Assembly: GCF_947255005.1 (NCBI RefSeq) | Contig: NZ_CAMYFI010000001.1 | Coordinates: 62,001 to 126,000, forward strand | DNA length: 64,000 bases | Reading direction: 5' to 3' | From: an uncultured Tessaracoccus sp. | GTDB taxonomy: Bacteria > Actinomycetota > Actinomycetes > Propionibacteriales > Propionibacteriaceae | Part shown: one piece after another, positions 19,447 to 27,415 of the stretch | Numbering within the stretch: position 1 is the first letter of the stretch | Layout of the letters: each line of letters opens with the position of its first letter | Translations under genes and position numbers: made by a program | The notes under the pieces: generated by a model | The model's database searches: none | What the model was told of the DNA's origin: nothing | The model's input: the letters and a program-made list of their open reading frames with translations, nothing else

Positions 19447-20366
19447 CGCCAGTCATCACTGGCTTCGGCATAATCGCGTTCGCGATCTTCGTCGGGTGGT
19501 TGTTGGGGCGACGGGGCATCGTCAAGCCAGAGGATCGCTTCGCGCTCAACAAGGTGGCGTTTTTTGCGGCCAGCCCCGCGCTGCTGTTCACGGTGTTGGC
19601 GAAGGCCGATCTCGCTCAGATTTTCTCGATCTCCCTCGCGACGCACGTTGTCGGGGTGATTGTCGTGTGCGCCGGGTGCTTCGTGTTGATGCGCGCATTG
19701 GGTACCAGCGACGTTCGTCAGCTCATGGTGGCTTCCTACTGCGGGGTGTATTCCAACGCCAATAACATCGGGCTGCCCATCGCCGTGTACGTGATTGGCG
19801 ACGGCAGCCAGGTGGCGCCGCTTCTGGTGCTGCAGATGGTTGTGCTGGCGCCGATTCTCATGGGCGTGCTCGATGCGATGGGGAAGGACGGGCTCGACCT
19901 TCGCAGGCTCCTGTTGCAGCCCGTGATCAACCCCATCGTGCTGGGTTCCGCACTGGGGATGGTGTTCTCTGCGTTTTCTCTTCCGCAACCGCAATGGCTC
20001 ATGCGGCCACTCGAACTCGTCGGTGGTGCAGCGGTGCCGCTGATGCTGATCGCGTTTGGCATTTCTCTCGTCGGTCAGAAGCCGCTCCAGCCCGGCACGG
20101 GGCGTCGCGACGTGCTCATTGCCACGGTGGCGAAGACGGTGGTGCTGCCGCTCGTCGTGTACGGGCTTGGGCGTTGGGTATTTGGGCTCGACACGCAGCA
20201 CCTGTTCGCGGCGACGGTGCTCGCCGCGCTCCCGACCGCGCAGAACATGTATCAGTACGCGTTGCGCTACGAGTGCGGGGAAGTGGTTGCCCGCGACACC
20301 GTCGCAGTTACGACGGGGCTCGCCCTGCCGATCTCGCTCGTCGTTTCCATCCTGTTGCGCCCTTGA
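19443..20366 (+). CDS. AEC-family (auxin efflux carrier-like) transporter
   Basis: Membrane protein of 307 aa with about ten predicted helices, resembling the AEC family (MleP/MdcF type) that exports organic acids such as malate or malonate. The mid-protein SYCGVYSNANNIGLPIAVYV matches the conserved N-N-x-G-x-P region. The ATG overlaps the hydrolase stop (ATGA), so the three genes from DUF3073 onward form one operon. The transported solute cannot be told from sequence. Confidence 0.88.
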   Translation: MTPVITGFGIIAFAIFVGWLLGRRGIVKPEDRFALNKVAFFAASPALLFTVLAKADLAQIFSISLATHVVGVIVVCAGCFVLMRALGTSDVRQLMVASYCGVYSNANNIGLPIAVYVIGDGSQVAPLLVLQMVVLAPILMGVLDAMGKDGLDLRRLLLQPVINPIVLGSALGMVFSAFSLPQPQWLMRPLELVGGAAVPLMLIAFGISLVGQKPLQPGTGRRDVLIATVAKTVVLPLVVYGLGRWVFGLDTQHLFAATVLAALPTAQNMYQYALRYECGEVVARDTVAVTTGLALPISLVVSILLRP

Positions 20367-20482
20367 GTTCCCCGGATGTGCCTCTCATCAAGAGGGTGCG
20401 CTACCGTACAAGATTGGCTGTGTAGGCAGCTGAACGATGCATGCGCCCGGGAGCGGGCCGACGAAGCAAGGAGATGTTGCTG

Positions 20483-20965
20483 ATGCGCAAGGCCAGCAAG
20501 TTTGGCATTGCAATGCTGGGAACCGTGGTGATGGGGCTGTCGATGACCGGCTGCGGGTCCCAGAACGGGGCCTCAAGCGGCGGAGCGAATACGGGCAGCG
20601 ACGCGAAGTCGTCAGCGCCCACAGCGTCGGCTGAGAAGCCGAAGGCTGAGGAAACTGGCAGCGAGAAGGAAGCGGAGTCGGTCGATTCCATCGACATGAT
20701 GGTCGAGAAGCTGCGGAAGAAGAACTACGCTTGCCAGGGCTGGAAGCAAACCGACGATATCGACGGCGCCGACGCGTCGGGCACGTGCAATGGCGAAGAC
20801 CAGGTCATGTGGTTTGCGGAGGCATCGAAGGTGGACGCCAAGGTCAAGGAACTCGACGACGCGGGCACCAAGTATGTCGTGGGCGAGAACTGGATTGTCG
20901 CGAACACCGTCACCCCGACCCTCGTGCGCAACGCTCTGGGCGGCACCGCCGTCTCCGGAAAGTGA
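20483..20965 (+). CDS. Small lipoprotein of unknown function
   Basis: A 160-aa putative lipoprotein. The signal peptide runs MRKASKFGIAMLG...LSMTGCG with lipidated Cys24, followed by a 35-residue Ser/Ala/Lys/Glu linker. The mature part has two further cysteines (YACQGW, GTCNGED) that could form a disulfide. I chose ATG 20483 with AAGGAG 9 bp upstream; the upstream ATG at 20474 abuts the ribosome-binding site. No known domain recognised. It is a single gene bounded downstream by palindromic repeats. Confidence 0.78.
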   Translation: MRKASKFGIAMLGTVVMGLSMTGCGSQNGASSGGANTGSDAKSSAPTASAEKPKAEETGSEKEAESVDSIDMMVEKLRKKNYACQGWKQTDDIDGADASGTCNGEDQVMWFAEASKVDAKVKELDDAGTKYVVGENWIVANTVTPTLVRNALGGTAVSGK

Positions 20966-20975
20966 TTCGCCGGTG

Positions 20976-21046
20976 TTCGGTGGTTGAGTAGCATGCCATT
21001 GCACTCGGTGGTTGAGTAGCGAGCGGAGCTCGCGTATCGAAACCAC
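20976..21046. repeat. Palindromic repeats 5' of the DUF222 gene (one truncated, one full)
   Basis: A truncated copy (20976-20992, ending GTGGTTGAGTAGC) is followed by a complete 40-bp copy at 21007-21046. The full copy has outer arms GGTGGTT and AACCAC and an inner stem GCGAGC-GGA-GCTCGC. It belongs to the same family as the copies at 22.6, 23.2 and 61.6 kb. Confidence 0.85.
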
Positions 21047-21139
21047 AACCCCAAGAATGTTTTCGAAATAACTCCCCAAACCCCTTGGGTATGGAACAGA
21101 TGTTCGATATAATGGGGGTGTCTCGGGGAGGAGATGCCA

Positions 21140-22492
21140 ATGGGTGATCGGGCGGCGTTATCGTTCGCGGCTATGGTGCATGCTCGGCGATCCGCGCATG
21201 CTGCAGAGATCGCCGAGGTCGTGGCGCTACTCGAAGCCTCTGATGCCTATGAGATCGACGATGATCCGCAGCTCCCTGAACCCCTGCGCGTGAAGCGGGT
21301 GAGCTCTGGCCGTGATGGCGTGCTTGGCCCCACCGAAGCCTTTCTTCTGGAAGCTGCCGCAGCGACAGGCATGAGTTTCGGGGGAATGCGGGAGCGCACG
21401 TCGCAGGCACTCAGCGTTCGAGTTCGGCATCCTCGTGTGTGGGGGCTGTTCATCTCAGGTGGCGTCCAGTGGTGGGTAGTCCGCAACATCGAGGAGGCGT
21501 GCCAAGAGCTGTCGTTCGAGGCGGCGCTGGAGGTAGATCGCCGAGCCTCGCATTGGGTGAGCATGCACCCGGTGTGGAGCGTGCTGGATCAGCTCTCTCG
21601 GTGGGTGATGGAAGCAGATCCCGATGAAGCTAAGCGTAAAGCTGCCTTGTCGAGAAACGGCCGGTTCGTGCACGTCGGGCGTTTTGAAGACAATCACGTC
21701 CGGCTATTCGGGCGCGTCGACGCCGCTGACGGGGTGCTCTTCGACCAAGCGTTAGACCAGATCGCCGCCTCGCTGCCAACACCCGAAGTTCCGGAGGAGC
21801 TCGAGCCCGAAGAACGGTCGTGGTTTATCCGTGGGCAGCGGCGCGCTGCTGCGTTCGGGGTGTTTGCGCGCCAAGCCATTGGTCAAGACAGCCTGATGGA
21901 CGTCGAGATGGTGGTCCATGTTCCCGCTGAGCCTGCGTCAGCAGATGGCCATTCCCAGGAAGCTGGAGCGCCGCTGGGTTCTGTCGCTTACGTTGAAGGC
22001 TGGGGCAACTTGCTCACCGCCACGATGCCTGAGTTCTTGAAGGGCGCGAACGTCACGGTTCGGCCAGTCCTTGATCCGAATATGATCCCCAGCCCTGGGG
22101 GGAAAGAACCCACCGCTGATCAACGACGAGCCCTCATGGTGAGGAACCCCCGTTCGGTGTTCCCGTTTGCGACCACGAAGGTAAAGGACTGCGACGTCGA
22201 CCACACGGTGAGCTTCTGTCTAACTGGCGGAGGCGGGGCCACGTCGATGGCGAATATGGGCCCGCTTGATCGAAGGGCACACCGAGCGAAGACAGCCGGC
22301 TACTGGCGGCTCGCTCAGCCCGAGCCAGGGGTGTTCCATTGGATCTCGCCGCTGGGGTATGAATACCAGGTCACCGGGCAAGGCACCGTTATGACGCGCT
22401 TGCCCGACGTGCCCGTTGCGCCCATCGCAGAAGTGCCGCCTCAACCCCCTCCCGAATACGAGCCACCTCCCGACTACGCACGAGCTGCGTAG
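21140..22492 (+). CDS. DUF222 domain HNH endonuclease (13E12 repeat family)
   Basis: A 450-aa member of the actinobacterial DUF222/HNH family. The N-terminal two thirds are the DUF222 region; the C-terminal HNH nuclease reads CDVDHTVSF, then NMGPLDRRAHRAKT, keeping the DH, N and final H. The paired Cys of zinc-ribbon HNH variants are absent, as in some relatives. A proline-rich tail (PPQPPPEYEPPPDY) ends the protein. ATG 21140 is preferred to ATG 21134 because GGAGGAG lies 6 bp upstream of it. Such genes are multicopy in many genomes and are suspected of mobility; palindromic repeats flank this one on both sides. Confidence 0.9.
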   Translation: MGDRAALSFAAMVHARRSAHAAEIAEVVALLEASDAYEIDDDPQLPEPLRVKRVSSGRDGVLGPTEAFLLEAAAATGMSFGGMRERTSQALSVRVRHPRVWGLFISGGVQWWVVRNIEEACQELSFEAALEVDRRASHWVSMHPVWSVLDQLSRWVMEADPDEAKRKAALSRNGRFVHVGRFEDNHVRLFGRVDAADGVLFDQALDQIAASLPTPEVPEELEPEERSWFIRGQRRAAAFGVFARQAIGQDSLMDVEMVVHVPAEPASADGHSQEAGAPLGSVAYVEGWGNLLTATMPEFLKGANVTVRPVLDPNMIPSPGGKEPTADQRRALMVRNPRSVFPFATTKVKDCDVDHTVSFCLTGGGGATSMANMGPLDRRAHRAKTAGYWRLAQPEPGVFHWISPLGYEYQVTGQGTVMTRLPDVPVAPIAEVPPQPPPEYEPPPDYARAA

Positions 22493-22568
22493 TTCTACCC
22501 GACGATGGCCCTGTCGCCCCGTATACCGTCCTGGTTGCGGGGTAGCAGGGGATATTTGAGGTGAGGGC

Positions 22569-22660
22569 GTGGTTTCGATACGCGGCCTGCGGCCGCTACT
22601 CAACCACCGAAGGCTCCGATCATCGAGTAGGCGGCGTAGCCGCCGTTTCGAGGCGTATCG
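22569..22660. repeat. Palindromic repeats 3' of the DUF222 gene
   Basis: A full copy at 22569-22608 in inverted orientation (GTGGTTTCGATACG...CTACTCAACCACC, inner GCGGCC/GGCCGC stem) is followed by a degenerate copy at 22621-22660 (CATCGAGTAG...GGCGTATCG). Together with 21007-21046 they bracket the endonuclease gene. Confidence 0.8.
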
Positions 22661-22685
22661 GCCGCCAATACTCAGCCCCGCCGGC

Positions 22686-22735
22686 ATAAGGAATGAGGGA
22701 TTCCACCGAAAACGGTGGAATCCCTCATTCCTTAT
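22686..22735. repeat. 23-bp perfect inverted repeat with AAAA loop
   Basis: A stem of 23 perfect base pairs (22686-22708 and 22713-22735; arm begins ATAAGGAATGAGGG) closes on an AAAA loop. It is AT-richer than its surroundings, has no T-run, and lies about 190 bp after the DUF222 gene beyond two palindromes, so it is not an ordinary terminator. Possible identities are a miniature mobile element, a recombination site or an RNA hairpin. Confidence 0.7.
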
Positions 22736-22911
22736 CGCCAACGCCATCACTCAAGTTCGTCTTGATGCGCCGGATCCGGCGGCTACTGAATTGTTGAGCG
22801 GGCAGCGTCGCCCTATCGTCGAGTAGTGCAGTCGGCGTGGGGAGGGGCGAGCACTCCTATAGTTGGCGGTGTGGTGAGAGCCGAGTGCGGGCTCCCAGGC
22901 CTACCTAGGAA

Positions 22912-23049
22912 ATGCTCGTCAACTCTGAGGAACTGGCCGTAGCACGGTCGTTGCCTGATGTCTCCTTGAGCTGGAAGCACTTGGCGGCTGGTGCGGAGGC
23001 ACTGCTCTTCGATGACGTGGCTGAGGAACTGTGGGAGGATCGGGCCTAG
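22912..23049 (+). other. Possible 45-aa open frame in the repeat-rich stretch
   Basis: ATG 22912 opens a 45-codon frame (MLVNSEELAVARSLP ... GAEALLFDDVAEELWEDRA) with balanced, protein-like composition. AGGA is only 1 bp from the start and a stop lies just upstream, so it may be a remnant of a lost gene. No family recognised. The rest of 22493-23412 holds only repeats and I see no other gene. Confidence 0.2.
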
Positions 23050-23107
23050 CCCCATCCCGGCCATCTAGCAGGTGACGTAGCCGCCGTATCGAGGCGCACC
23101 GAGTGAG

Positions 23108-23189
23108 AAACTTCAAAATCCGTACGCAGATTCGCTTACTCCCCTAAAACCGGAGGGTTTGGTCAATCTGCGTACGGATATTGAAGTTT
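23108..23189. repeat. 82-bp element with 25-bp nearly perfect inverted repeats
   Basis: Arms at 23108-23132 and 23165-23189 match at 24 of 25 positions (arm begins AAACTTCAAAATCCGTACGC). The 32-nt centre can form a smaller hairpin (CTCC...GGAG around CTAAAAC). AT-richer than its surroundings, it carries no open frame. It could be a miniature transposable element or a structured RNA. Confidence 0.7.
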
Positions 23190-23195
23190 GGCGCT

Positions 23196-23390
23196 GGGTT
23201 TCGATACACAGACTTCGCCTGCCGCTCAACCACCGGGGGCGCTTGTCTCGATGATTGAGTAGCGGCCGCAGGCCGCGTATCGACATCATCCCGGGCGTGT
23301 TTTCGATACGCCCGCTCCGCGGACTACTCAACCACCGAAAGGGGAAGAACACCCGACCATCGGGTAGCGCCGCAGGCGCCTATCGAGATG
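23196..23390. repeat. Cluster of palindromic repeats upstream of the tRNA operon 3' end
   Basis: Copies at 23196-23234, 23250-23290 and 23297-23336, and a degenerate one at about 23355-23390. Orientation alternates. The copy at 23250 has arms GATGATT/catcatc instead of GGTGGTT/AACCACC, so changes occur in both arms and keep the stem. The inner stems differ in sequence but also pair (for example GCGGCC/GGCCGC). Confidence 0.8.
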
Positions 23391-23412
23391 CAGTAAGGAA
23401 GGGAGAACGAAC

Positions 23413-23489
23413 TGGTGGCCAGGGCCGGGGTCGAACCGGCGACCTTTCACTTTTCAGGCGAACGCTGCTACCAACTGAGCTACCTGGCC
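23413..23489 (-). tRNA. tRNA-Phe (GAA)
   Basis: Cloverleaf on the minus strand: acceptor GGCCAGG/CCTGGCC, D-arm AGCTCAGTTGG, anticodon loop CTGAAAA giving GAA, T-arm GGTTCGACCCC. The 3' CCA is encoded (23415-23413). It is the last of three tRNAs read in the same direction. Confidence 0.97.
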
Positions 23490-23512
23490 GTGCGGCCTGA
23501 ATTCAGACCTAG

Positions 23513-23586
23513 CGACCCCGACGGGACTCGAACCCGCGACCTCCGCCGTGACAGGGCGGCGCGCTAACCAACTGCGCTACGGGGCC
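23513..23586 (-). tRNA. tRNA-Asp (GTC)
   Basis: Cloverleaf with acceptor GGCCCCG/CGGGGTC, anticodon loop CTGTCAC giving GTC, and T-arm GGGTTCGAGTCCC. CCA is not encoded. It lies 23 bp upstream of tRNA-Phe in the direction of transcription. Confidence 0.97.
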
Positions 23587-23700
23587 AATTTCTTGACCTG
23601 CTGGCGTGAGCCAACTCGGCAACTATAGCCAGGCCTGCGTCGTTATGGGAAATCGACGTGGCGGGGCACTTCGTCGCCACTTCCCTCGCGGGAAGCTTCG

Positions 23701-23773
23701 CATCCCCAACGGGATTCGAACCCGTGTTGCCGCCGTGAAAGGGCGGAGTCCTAGGCCGCTAGACGATGGGGAC
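23701..23773 (-). tRNA. tRNA-Glu (TTC)
   Basis: Cloverleaf with acceptor GTCCCCA/TGGGGAT, anticodon loop CTTTCAC giving TTC, and T-arm GGGTTCGAATCCC. CCA is not encoded. It is the first gene of a Glu-Asp-Phe tRNA unit, an order often seen in actinobacteria. Confidence 0.97.
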
Positions 23774-23945
23774 CAGCTCGGAGAACTGTACCGGATACCG
23801 GCCCGATCACACAAAGCGACGCCGACGTGCCTCGTCGAACCCCACGGGCACGGCTCACGGCTCAGGTGACCTTCGTTGACGTTACAGTGCTGAGCAGTCG
23901 CCGAATCCCGCGACTGGACGCCTCCGCAATGGACAAGGGACATCC

Positions 23946-24773
23946 ATGACACTGCACCGACGCCGCGCGCGCGGCCTTCTCGTGCTTCTCGCCGTAGCGC
24001 TCACGCTGGGGGCCTGCTCATCCGGTGAAGAGCCAAGCCCGACGCAGAGCCCCGCTCCAACCGCCTCGAGCGCGTCCGAGGCCGAACAGCCAACGGGAGC
24101 GCCGAGCGAACCGTCGTCGAAAACTTCCGCCGCGGAAATGCAACAACCGCAAGGGCCGACGACGCCAGCCGCGTCGGGGGAGAGGGTGTCGCAGGAGCAG
24201 ATCCAGGCGGCCATCGACGCGTTCGTGAAGAAGCACGAGGGGGCCCAGCAGATCCCGGGCAGCGAGATCGACCCCGGCGAACTCGCCGATGATTCGGAAG
24301 ATATGAAGATCGAACCCCAACAGTGCCGGGACTTCTACCACGATCTGCAGGATGGGGACTTGCCGGAGGGAGGCAGGACGCACGTCGCCATACACCGCAA
24401 TACCGGCTTGGGGAACGTGGTCTGGCTGAGCATCCAGGAATATCAGACCGCTGAGGATGCGCGGCAGATGGCAATCGACAGGGGTGAGCCGGTTCCGCAT
24501 CAGTGCAATGAGGCAAAGACCGAAACCAATGGCGTCATGATGACCCTGCACTACACGCAGCTCGAGGCGCCGACGTTCGACAACGTCGACATGACAAGCG
24601 CCATGCACATGGTTCAGACCATCCCCGGGGGTGCGTCTACCACCACCAACTCCGTGAGCGCGTTGAAGGGCAACGTGGTGGTCTCCTCGTCGCTGCATTC
24701 GGTGGACGGCTCACTCACCCCGCAGGAGGCGGTGGCCATCGTCCGGGACGCTTTGGAGGCGATGGAGCAGTAG
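23946..24773 (+). CDS. Lipoprotein of unknown function
   Basis: A 275-aa lipoprotein: signal peptide MTLHRRRARGLLVLLAVALT followed by lipobox LGAC with Cys24, a 50-residue Pro/Ser/Thr/Ala linker, then about 190 residues of globular domain containing two cysteines (EPQQCRDFY, VPHQCNEAK) that may be disulfide-linked. The spacing and the late VQTIPGG...ALKGNVVVSS strands recall extracellular sensor-type domains of actinobacterial lipoproteins, but I cannot name a family. It is probably anchored on the outer membrane face. Single gene, convergent with the SH3 protein gene downstream. Confidence 0.78.
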   Translation: MTLHRRRARGLLVLLAVALTLGACSSGEEPSPTQSPAPTASSASEAEQPTGAPSEPSSKTSAAEMQQPQGPTTPAASGERVSQEQIQAAIDAFVKKHEGAQQIPGSEIDPGELADDSEDMKIEPQQCRDFYHDLQDGDLPEGGRTHVAIHRNTGLGNVVWLSIQEYQTAEDARQMAIDRGEPVPHQCNEAKTETNGVMMTLHYTQLEAPTFDNVDMTSAMHMVQTIPGGASTTTNSVSALKGNVVVSSSLHSVDGSLTPQEAVAIVRDALEAMEQ

Positions 24774-24829
24774 CGCAAGCGCAGGGCGCATCCTTGCATC
24801 GGTGTGCACCTGGCGCTGTACGACCGGCA

Positions 24830-26251
24830 TCAGTTCGAACTGATGTGCACGTGGTCGTAGTGGTTCGCGGTGTCGCTTCCGCGATTCGACATCGGGCGCC
24901 ACCCCTCCCTGCTGCGCGCAACGCTCCAGATCTTCTGATCCCAGATGATGTACTTGATGTTCAGCTCGCGCGCGTACTTCTGGTAGTAGCGGGCAACTTG
25001 CCACCCAAGCTGATTGTTCTTCTTGTAGTTGGGGATCATGAGGTCGACGGCGCGCCCAGCCGGGTGATCCGGGGTCACGTCGCGACGCCACCCGTAGTGG
25101 GTCTTGATCTGCGGGAAGCGCGCCCATGCGTCGGCGGAGATGCGCTGGATATACGGGTTCGTCCGGTGCATGCCCGACGAGTACCCCTTGTTGAGGGCTT
25201 TGCCGCGAGGGCCGCCGGTGATGGGTGTGGTCGGGAGGGTACCCGAGCTGCTCCAAGCATCGGGCGCGGGCGTCGACGGTGCGGTCGAGGTGGTGTAGCG
25301 AGAGGTCACCCAGCGCAGCGCGCCCTTATGCACAATCTCGGCGCGTCCGTTGGCGACCTTGCCGGTAATGGCGATCTCAGAGCCCTTGGGGATCTCGTGG
25401 TTGTAGCGTGATCCGCTGCTGGCGTACCAGATGTTGAGGTCTGCGGTGGCCCAGCGTTTCGTCGTTGACGGCAGCTTGGCGTTGTTGCCCGGGTTCGTGG
25501 ACGACGCATCGACACTGCGGAGCCACTTCGACGCCGCCCAGCGTTTGCTCCCCTGGTAGATCACCTCGGTGAATTCACCATGCGTGCGGCCCGTCACGGG
25601 CAGCAGGCTACCCTTCTTAGCCGTCGCTATGCGGCGGTGCTTCGTGCCAGGCCCCATGCGCACATTCAGGTTTTCGGTGGTTTGTGCCATGCGCGTTCCG
25701 CGGGTGGATGCCGACGGTGCCGGTGCGGCACCCGTCGTTGGGGACGTCAAATATCTGGTGGCCACCCAGCGAGGTGCGCCCTTCCAGCTGATCTGCGTGT
25801 ACTCGCCGGAACGCTTTCCGGTGAGGCTCACGACGGTGCCCTTCGTAGCCAGGGCGACGCGTTGGTGTTTGATGGACGGGCCAGATCGGACGATGAGGTT
25901 CGCTGTTGTGCGGGATCGTCCGGATGCCGATGCCGAGGTCACCGGGGCTGCCGGCTGACGCGTCGTGGTGAGGTATTTCGAATAGACGTAGGCCACGCGC
26001 CCGTTCCAGGTGACCTTCGTCCAGCCGTTCGCGGTGCCGGAGGCATGCACCTTCGCTCCGGGGTTCAGAATCGTGAGGGACTTGCTGTTCGTCGTGGGTT
26101 GCGTGCGGACGTGCACCCGTGTAGTTGCCTGCACAGTGCCAGAATGTGCGTCCGCGCCTGGCCCGGTGGCCAGGGATCCGAACAGTTGAACTCCGAGCGC
26201 CAAGGAGGCAGCAGCCGCAGTCACGCGCAGCCCTTGGATAGCCCTCACCAT
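24830..26251 (-). CDS. Secreted SH3-domain protein with C-terminal M15/ARB_07466-like domain
   Basis: A 473-aa exported protein. After a signal peptide (residues 1-36) come four bacterial SH3 repeats (about 40-95, 112-167, 185-245, 265-320; e.g. ENLNVRMGPGTKHRRIATAKKG), joined by Ser/Thr/Pro linkers, then a C-terminal domain of about 120 residues with HPAGRAVDLMIP and HYDHVHIS. These His/Asp motifs match the zinc site of D,D-peptidase-like (M15-related, ARB_07466) domains. It probably binds and trims peptidoglycan. Start ATG 26251 has GAGGAGAC upstream. The third SH3-like repeat is followed by a divergent one (NIWYASSGSRYNHEIPKG). Confidence 0.88.
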   Translation of the reverse strand: MVRAIQGLRVTAAAASLALGVQLFGSLATGPGADAHSGTVQATTRVHVRTQPTTNSKSLTILNPGAKVHASGTANGWTKVTWNGRVAYVYSKYLTTTRQPAAPVTSASASGRSRTTANLIVRSGPSIKHQRVALATKGTVVSLTGKRSGEYTQISWKGAPRWVATRYLTSPTTGAAPAPSASTRGTRMAQTTENLNVRMGPGTKHRRIATAKKGSLLPVTGRTHGEFTEVIYQGSKRWAASKWLRSVDASSTNPGNNAKLPSTTKRWATADLNIWYASSGSRYNHEIPKGSEIAITGKVANGRAEIVHKGALRWVTSRYTTSTAPSTPAPDAWSSSGTLPTTPITGGPRGKALNKGYSSGMHRTNPYIQRISADAWARFPQIKTHYGWRRDVTPDHPAGRAVDLMIPNYKKNNQLGWQVARYYQKYARELNIKYIIWDQKIWSVARSREGWRPMSNRGSDTANHYDHVHISSN

Positions 26252-26653
26252 GTCTCCTCACGTTGTGGACAGAACTCCCGGATGCACCGCTTCCCCGGAA
26301 TCATGAGACTCCCGGCACATCCGGTCCCGAGGACACTAGGGCCCCCAAAGTGGCAGGGACAAGGCAGGTTGATGGTTGGTTGAGGTTTGAACGCACGGAG
26401 CCACGCCGGTACGTCGCTACGAATCACACACATGTAATTCTTACGGCTAGGCGTCTCTGACTAGGGGTTATGTTGACTACTGCGGCACATCCTGGCGTGG
26501 CAGTAGAGCTGAATAAAGCCTGAGTGTAACTCTCAGCGAATCACTTGAAGTACAGCTTGAGGTTCAGGTTGTAGCAGGTTGAGGTTTGAATCCATCGCAC
26601 CAGTGTGTGCAGCGCAGTGGAAGCGAGCGATGCCGCACGTTGCATCGTCGTGG
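26252..26653. other. Gene-free region between SH3 protein and tRNA-Lys
   Basis: No gene seen. It is AT-richer than its surroundings and contains a 14-bp direct repeat, GGTTGAGGTTTGAA, at 26378-26391 and 26577-26590, plus a related GCTTGAGGTTCAGG at about 26555. It probably holds the promoter of the SH3 protein gene (minus strand) and the 3' end region of tRNA-Lys. Confidence 0.5.
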
Positions 26654-26729
26654 TGGTGCCCCCAGCGGGGATCGAACCCGCGACCCATGGATTAAAAGTC
26701 CACTGCTCTGCCAACTGAGCTATAGGGGC
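26654..26729 (-). tRNA. tRNA-Lys (TTT)
   Basis: Cloverleaf on the minus strand: acceptor GCCCCTA/TGGGGGC, anticodon loop CTTTTAA giving TTT, T-arm GGGTTCGATCCCC. The 3' CCA is encoded (26656-26654). Confidence 0.97.
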
Positions 26730-26796
26730 CATCACAGTCTAGAGCATCGACGCCAAACTGCCACTTCGGGCTTGGCCCCTCTGGCACAGTGAAGGC

Positions 26797-27411
26797 ATGG
26801 AATGGCTGTGGCTCGTCGGGGCGGTGGTGCTTGGCCTGGCCTTGCTGTGCGTGGCTACGGTGACCGATCGCCGCGAGCTCCGACGTGCTCAGCGCGAGGC
26901 GGTCGTCGTGCCGCCCAGGGGCAACGACACCGTCGACGCCCACGTGCCCACCTACATCACCCAAGCCGAGATCGACGCCCTCCCCGACATCGAGGGGCAG
27001 CGGGAGTCTCCCGTAGGGCAACGGTTCGACGCCCGGGTCGCGCACCGCACGCTCCTGCCAGCCCGCGGACGCGCTCACCTCGACTCCCCCCGCGTGCTAG
27101 TCGTCGACGGGCCGATCACCAGCATCCGGCAGCTCCTCCCTGCCCTCGCTGCCAGCAACCCGTTGGCGATCATCGCGGACACCGTGCACGACGAGGTGGC
27201 GCGCACGGTGCAGGCCAACCGCAAATACTCCGCGATGCCGCTACTGGTGCTCACTGCGGCGGCGAAGGAGCGCGCACGCATCGCAAAACATGTGCACGCC
27301 CAGCCGCTCACCGACGACGACCTGCGGGCAGGTTATGTGCCCGACGAAGCGTATGGCGGCGCGGCGTCACTGGATGCTGACGCCCACCACGTCTGGATCG
27401 ACGTCGGTTAA
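26797..27411 (+). CDS. Membrane-anchored protein with GroEL-apical-domain-like region
   Basis: A 204-aa protein with one N-terminal membrane helix (LWLVGAVVLGLALLCVATV) and a basic stretch, so the rest is probably cytoplasmic. Residues about 76-204 resemble the apical domain of chaperonin GroEL: GQRFD corresponds to GMQFDRG; SPRVLVVDGPITSIRQLLP to the DPYILIVNSKISSIRDLLP type; NPLAIIADTVHDEVARTVQAN to the [21 protein letters not shown] type. GroEL equatorial and intermediate domains are absent, so it cannot be a chaperonin ring. A role in holding or presenting polypeptides at the membrane is speculative. It ends 4 bp from the convergent patatin gene. Confidence 0.72.
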   Translation: MEWLWLVGAVVLGLALLCVATVTDRRELRRAQREAVVVPPRGNDTVDAHVPTYITQAEIDALPDIEGQRESPVGQRFDARVAHRTLLPARGRAHLDSPRVLVVDGPITSIRQLLPALAASNPLAIIADTVHDEVARTVQANRKYSAMPLLVLTAAAKERARIAKHVHAQPLTDDDLRAGYVPDEAYGGAASLDADAHHVWIDVG

Positions 27412-27415
27412 CCAC

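Noticed and set aside
23196..23390. Cluster of similar 40-bp units resembling a CRISPR array
   Set aside because: Units alternate in orientation, vary in sequence, are not regularly spaced and no cas genes are present.
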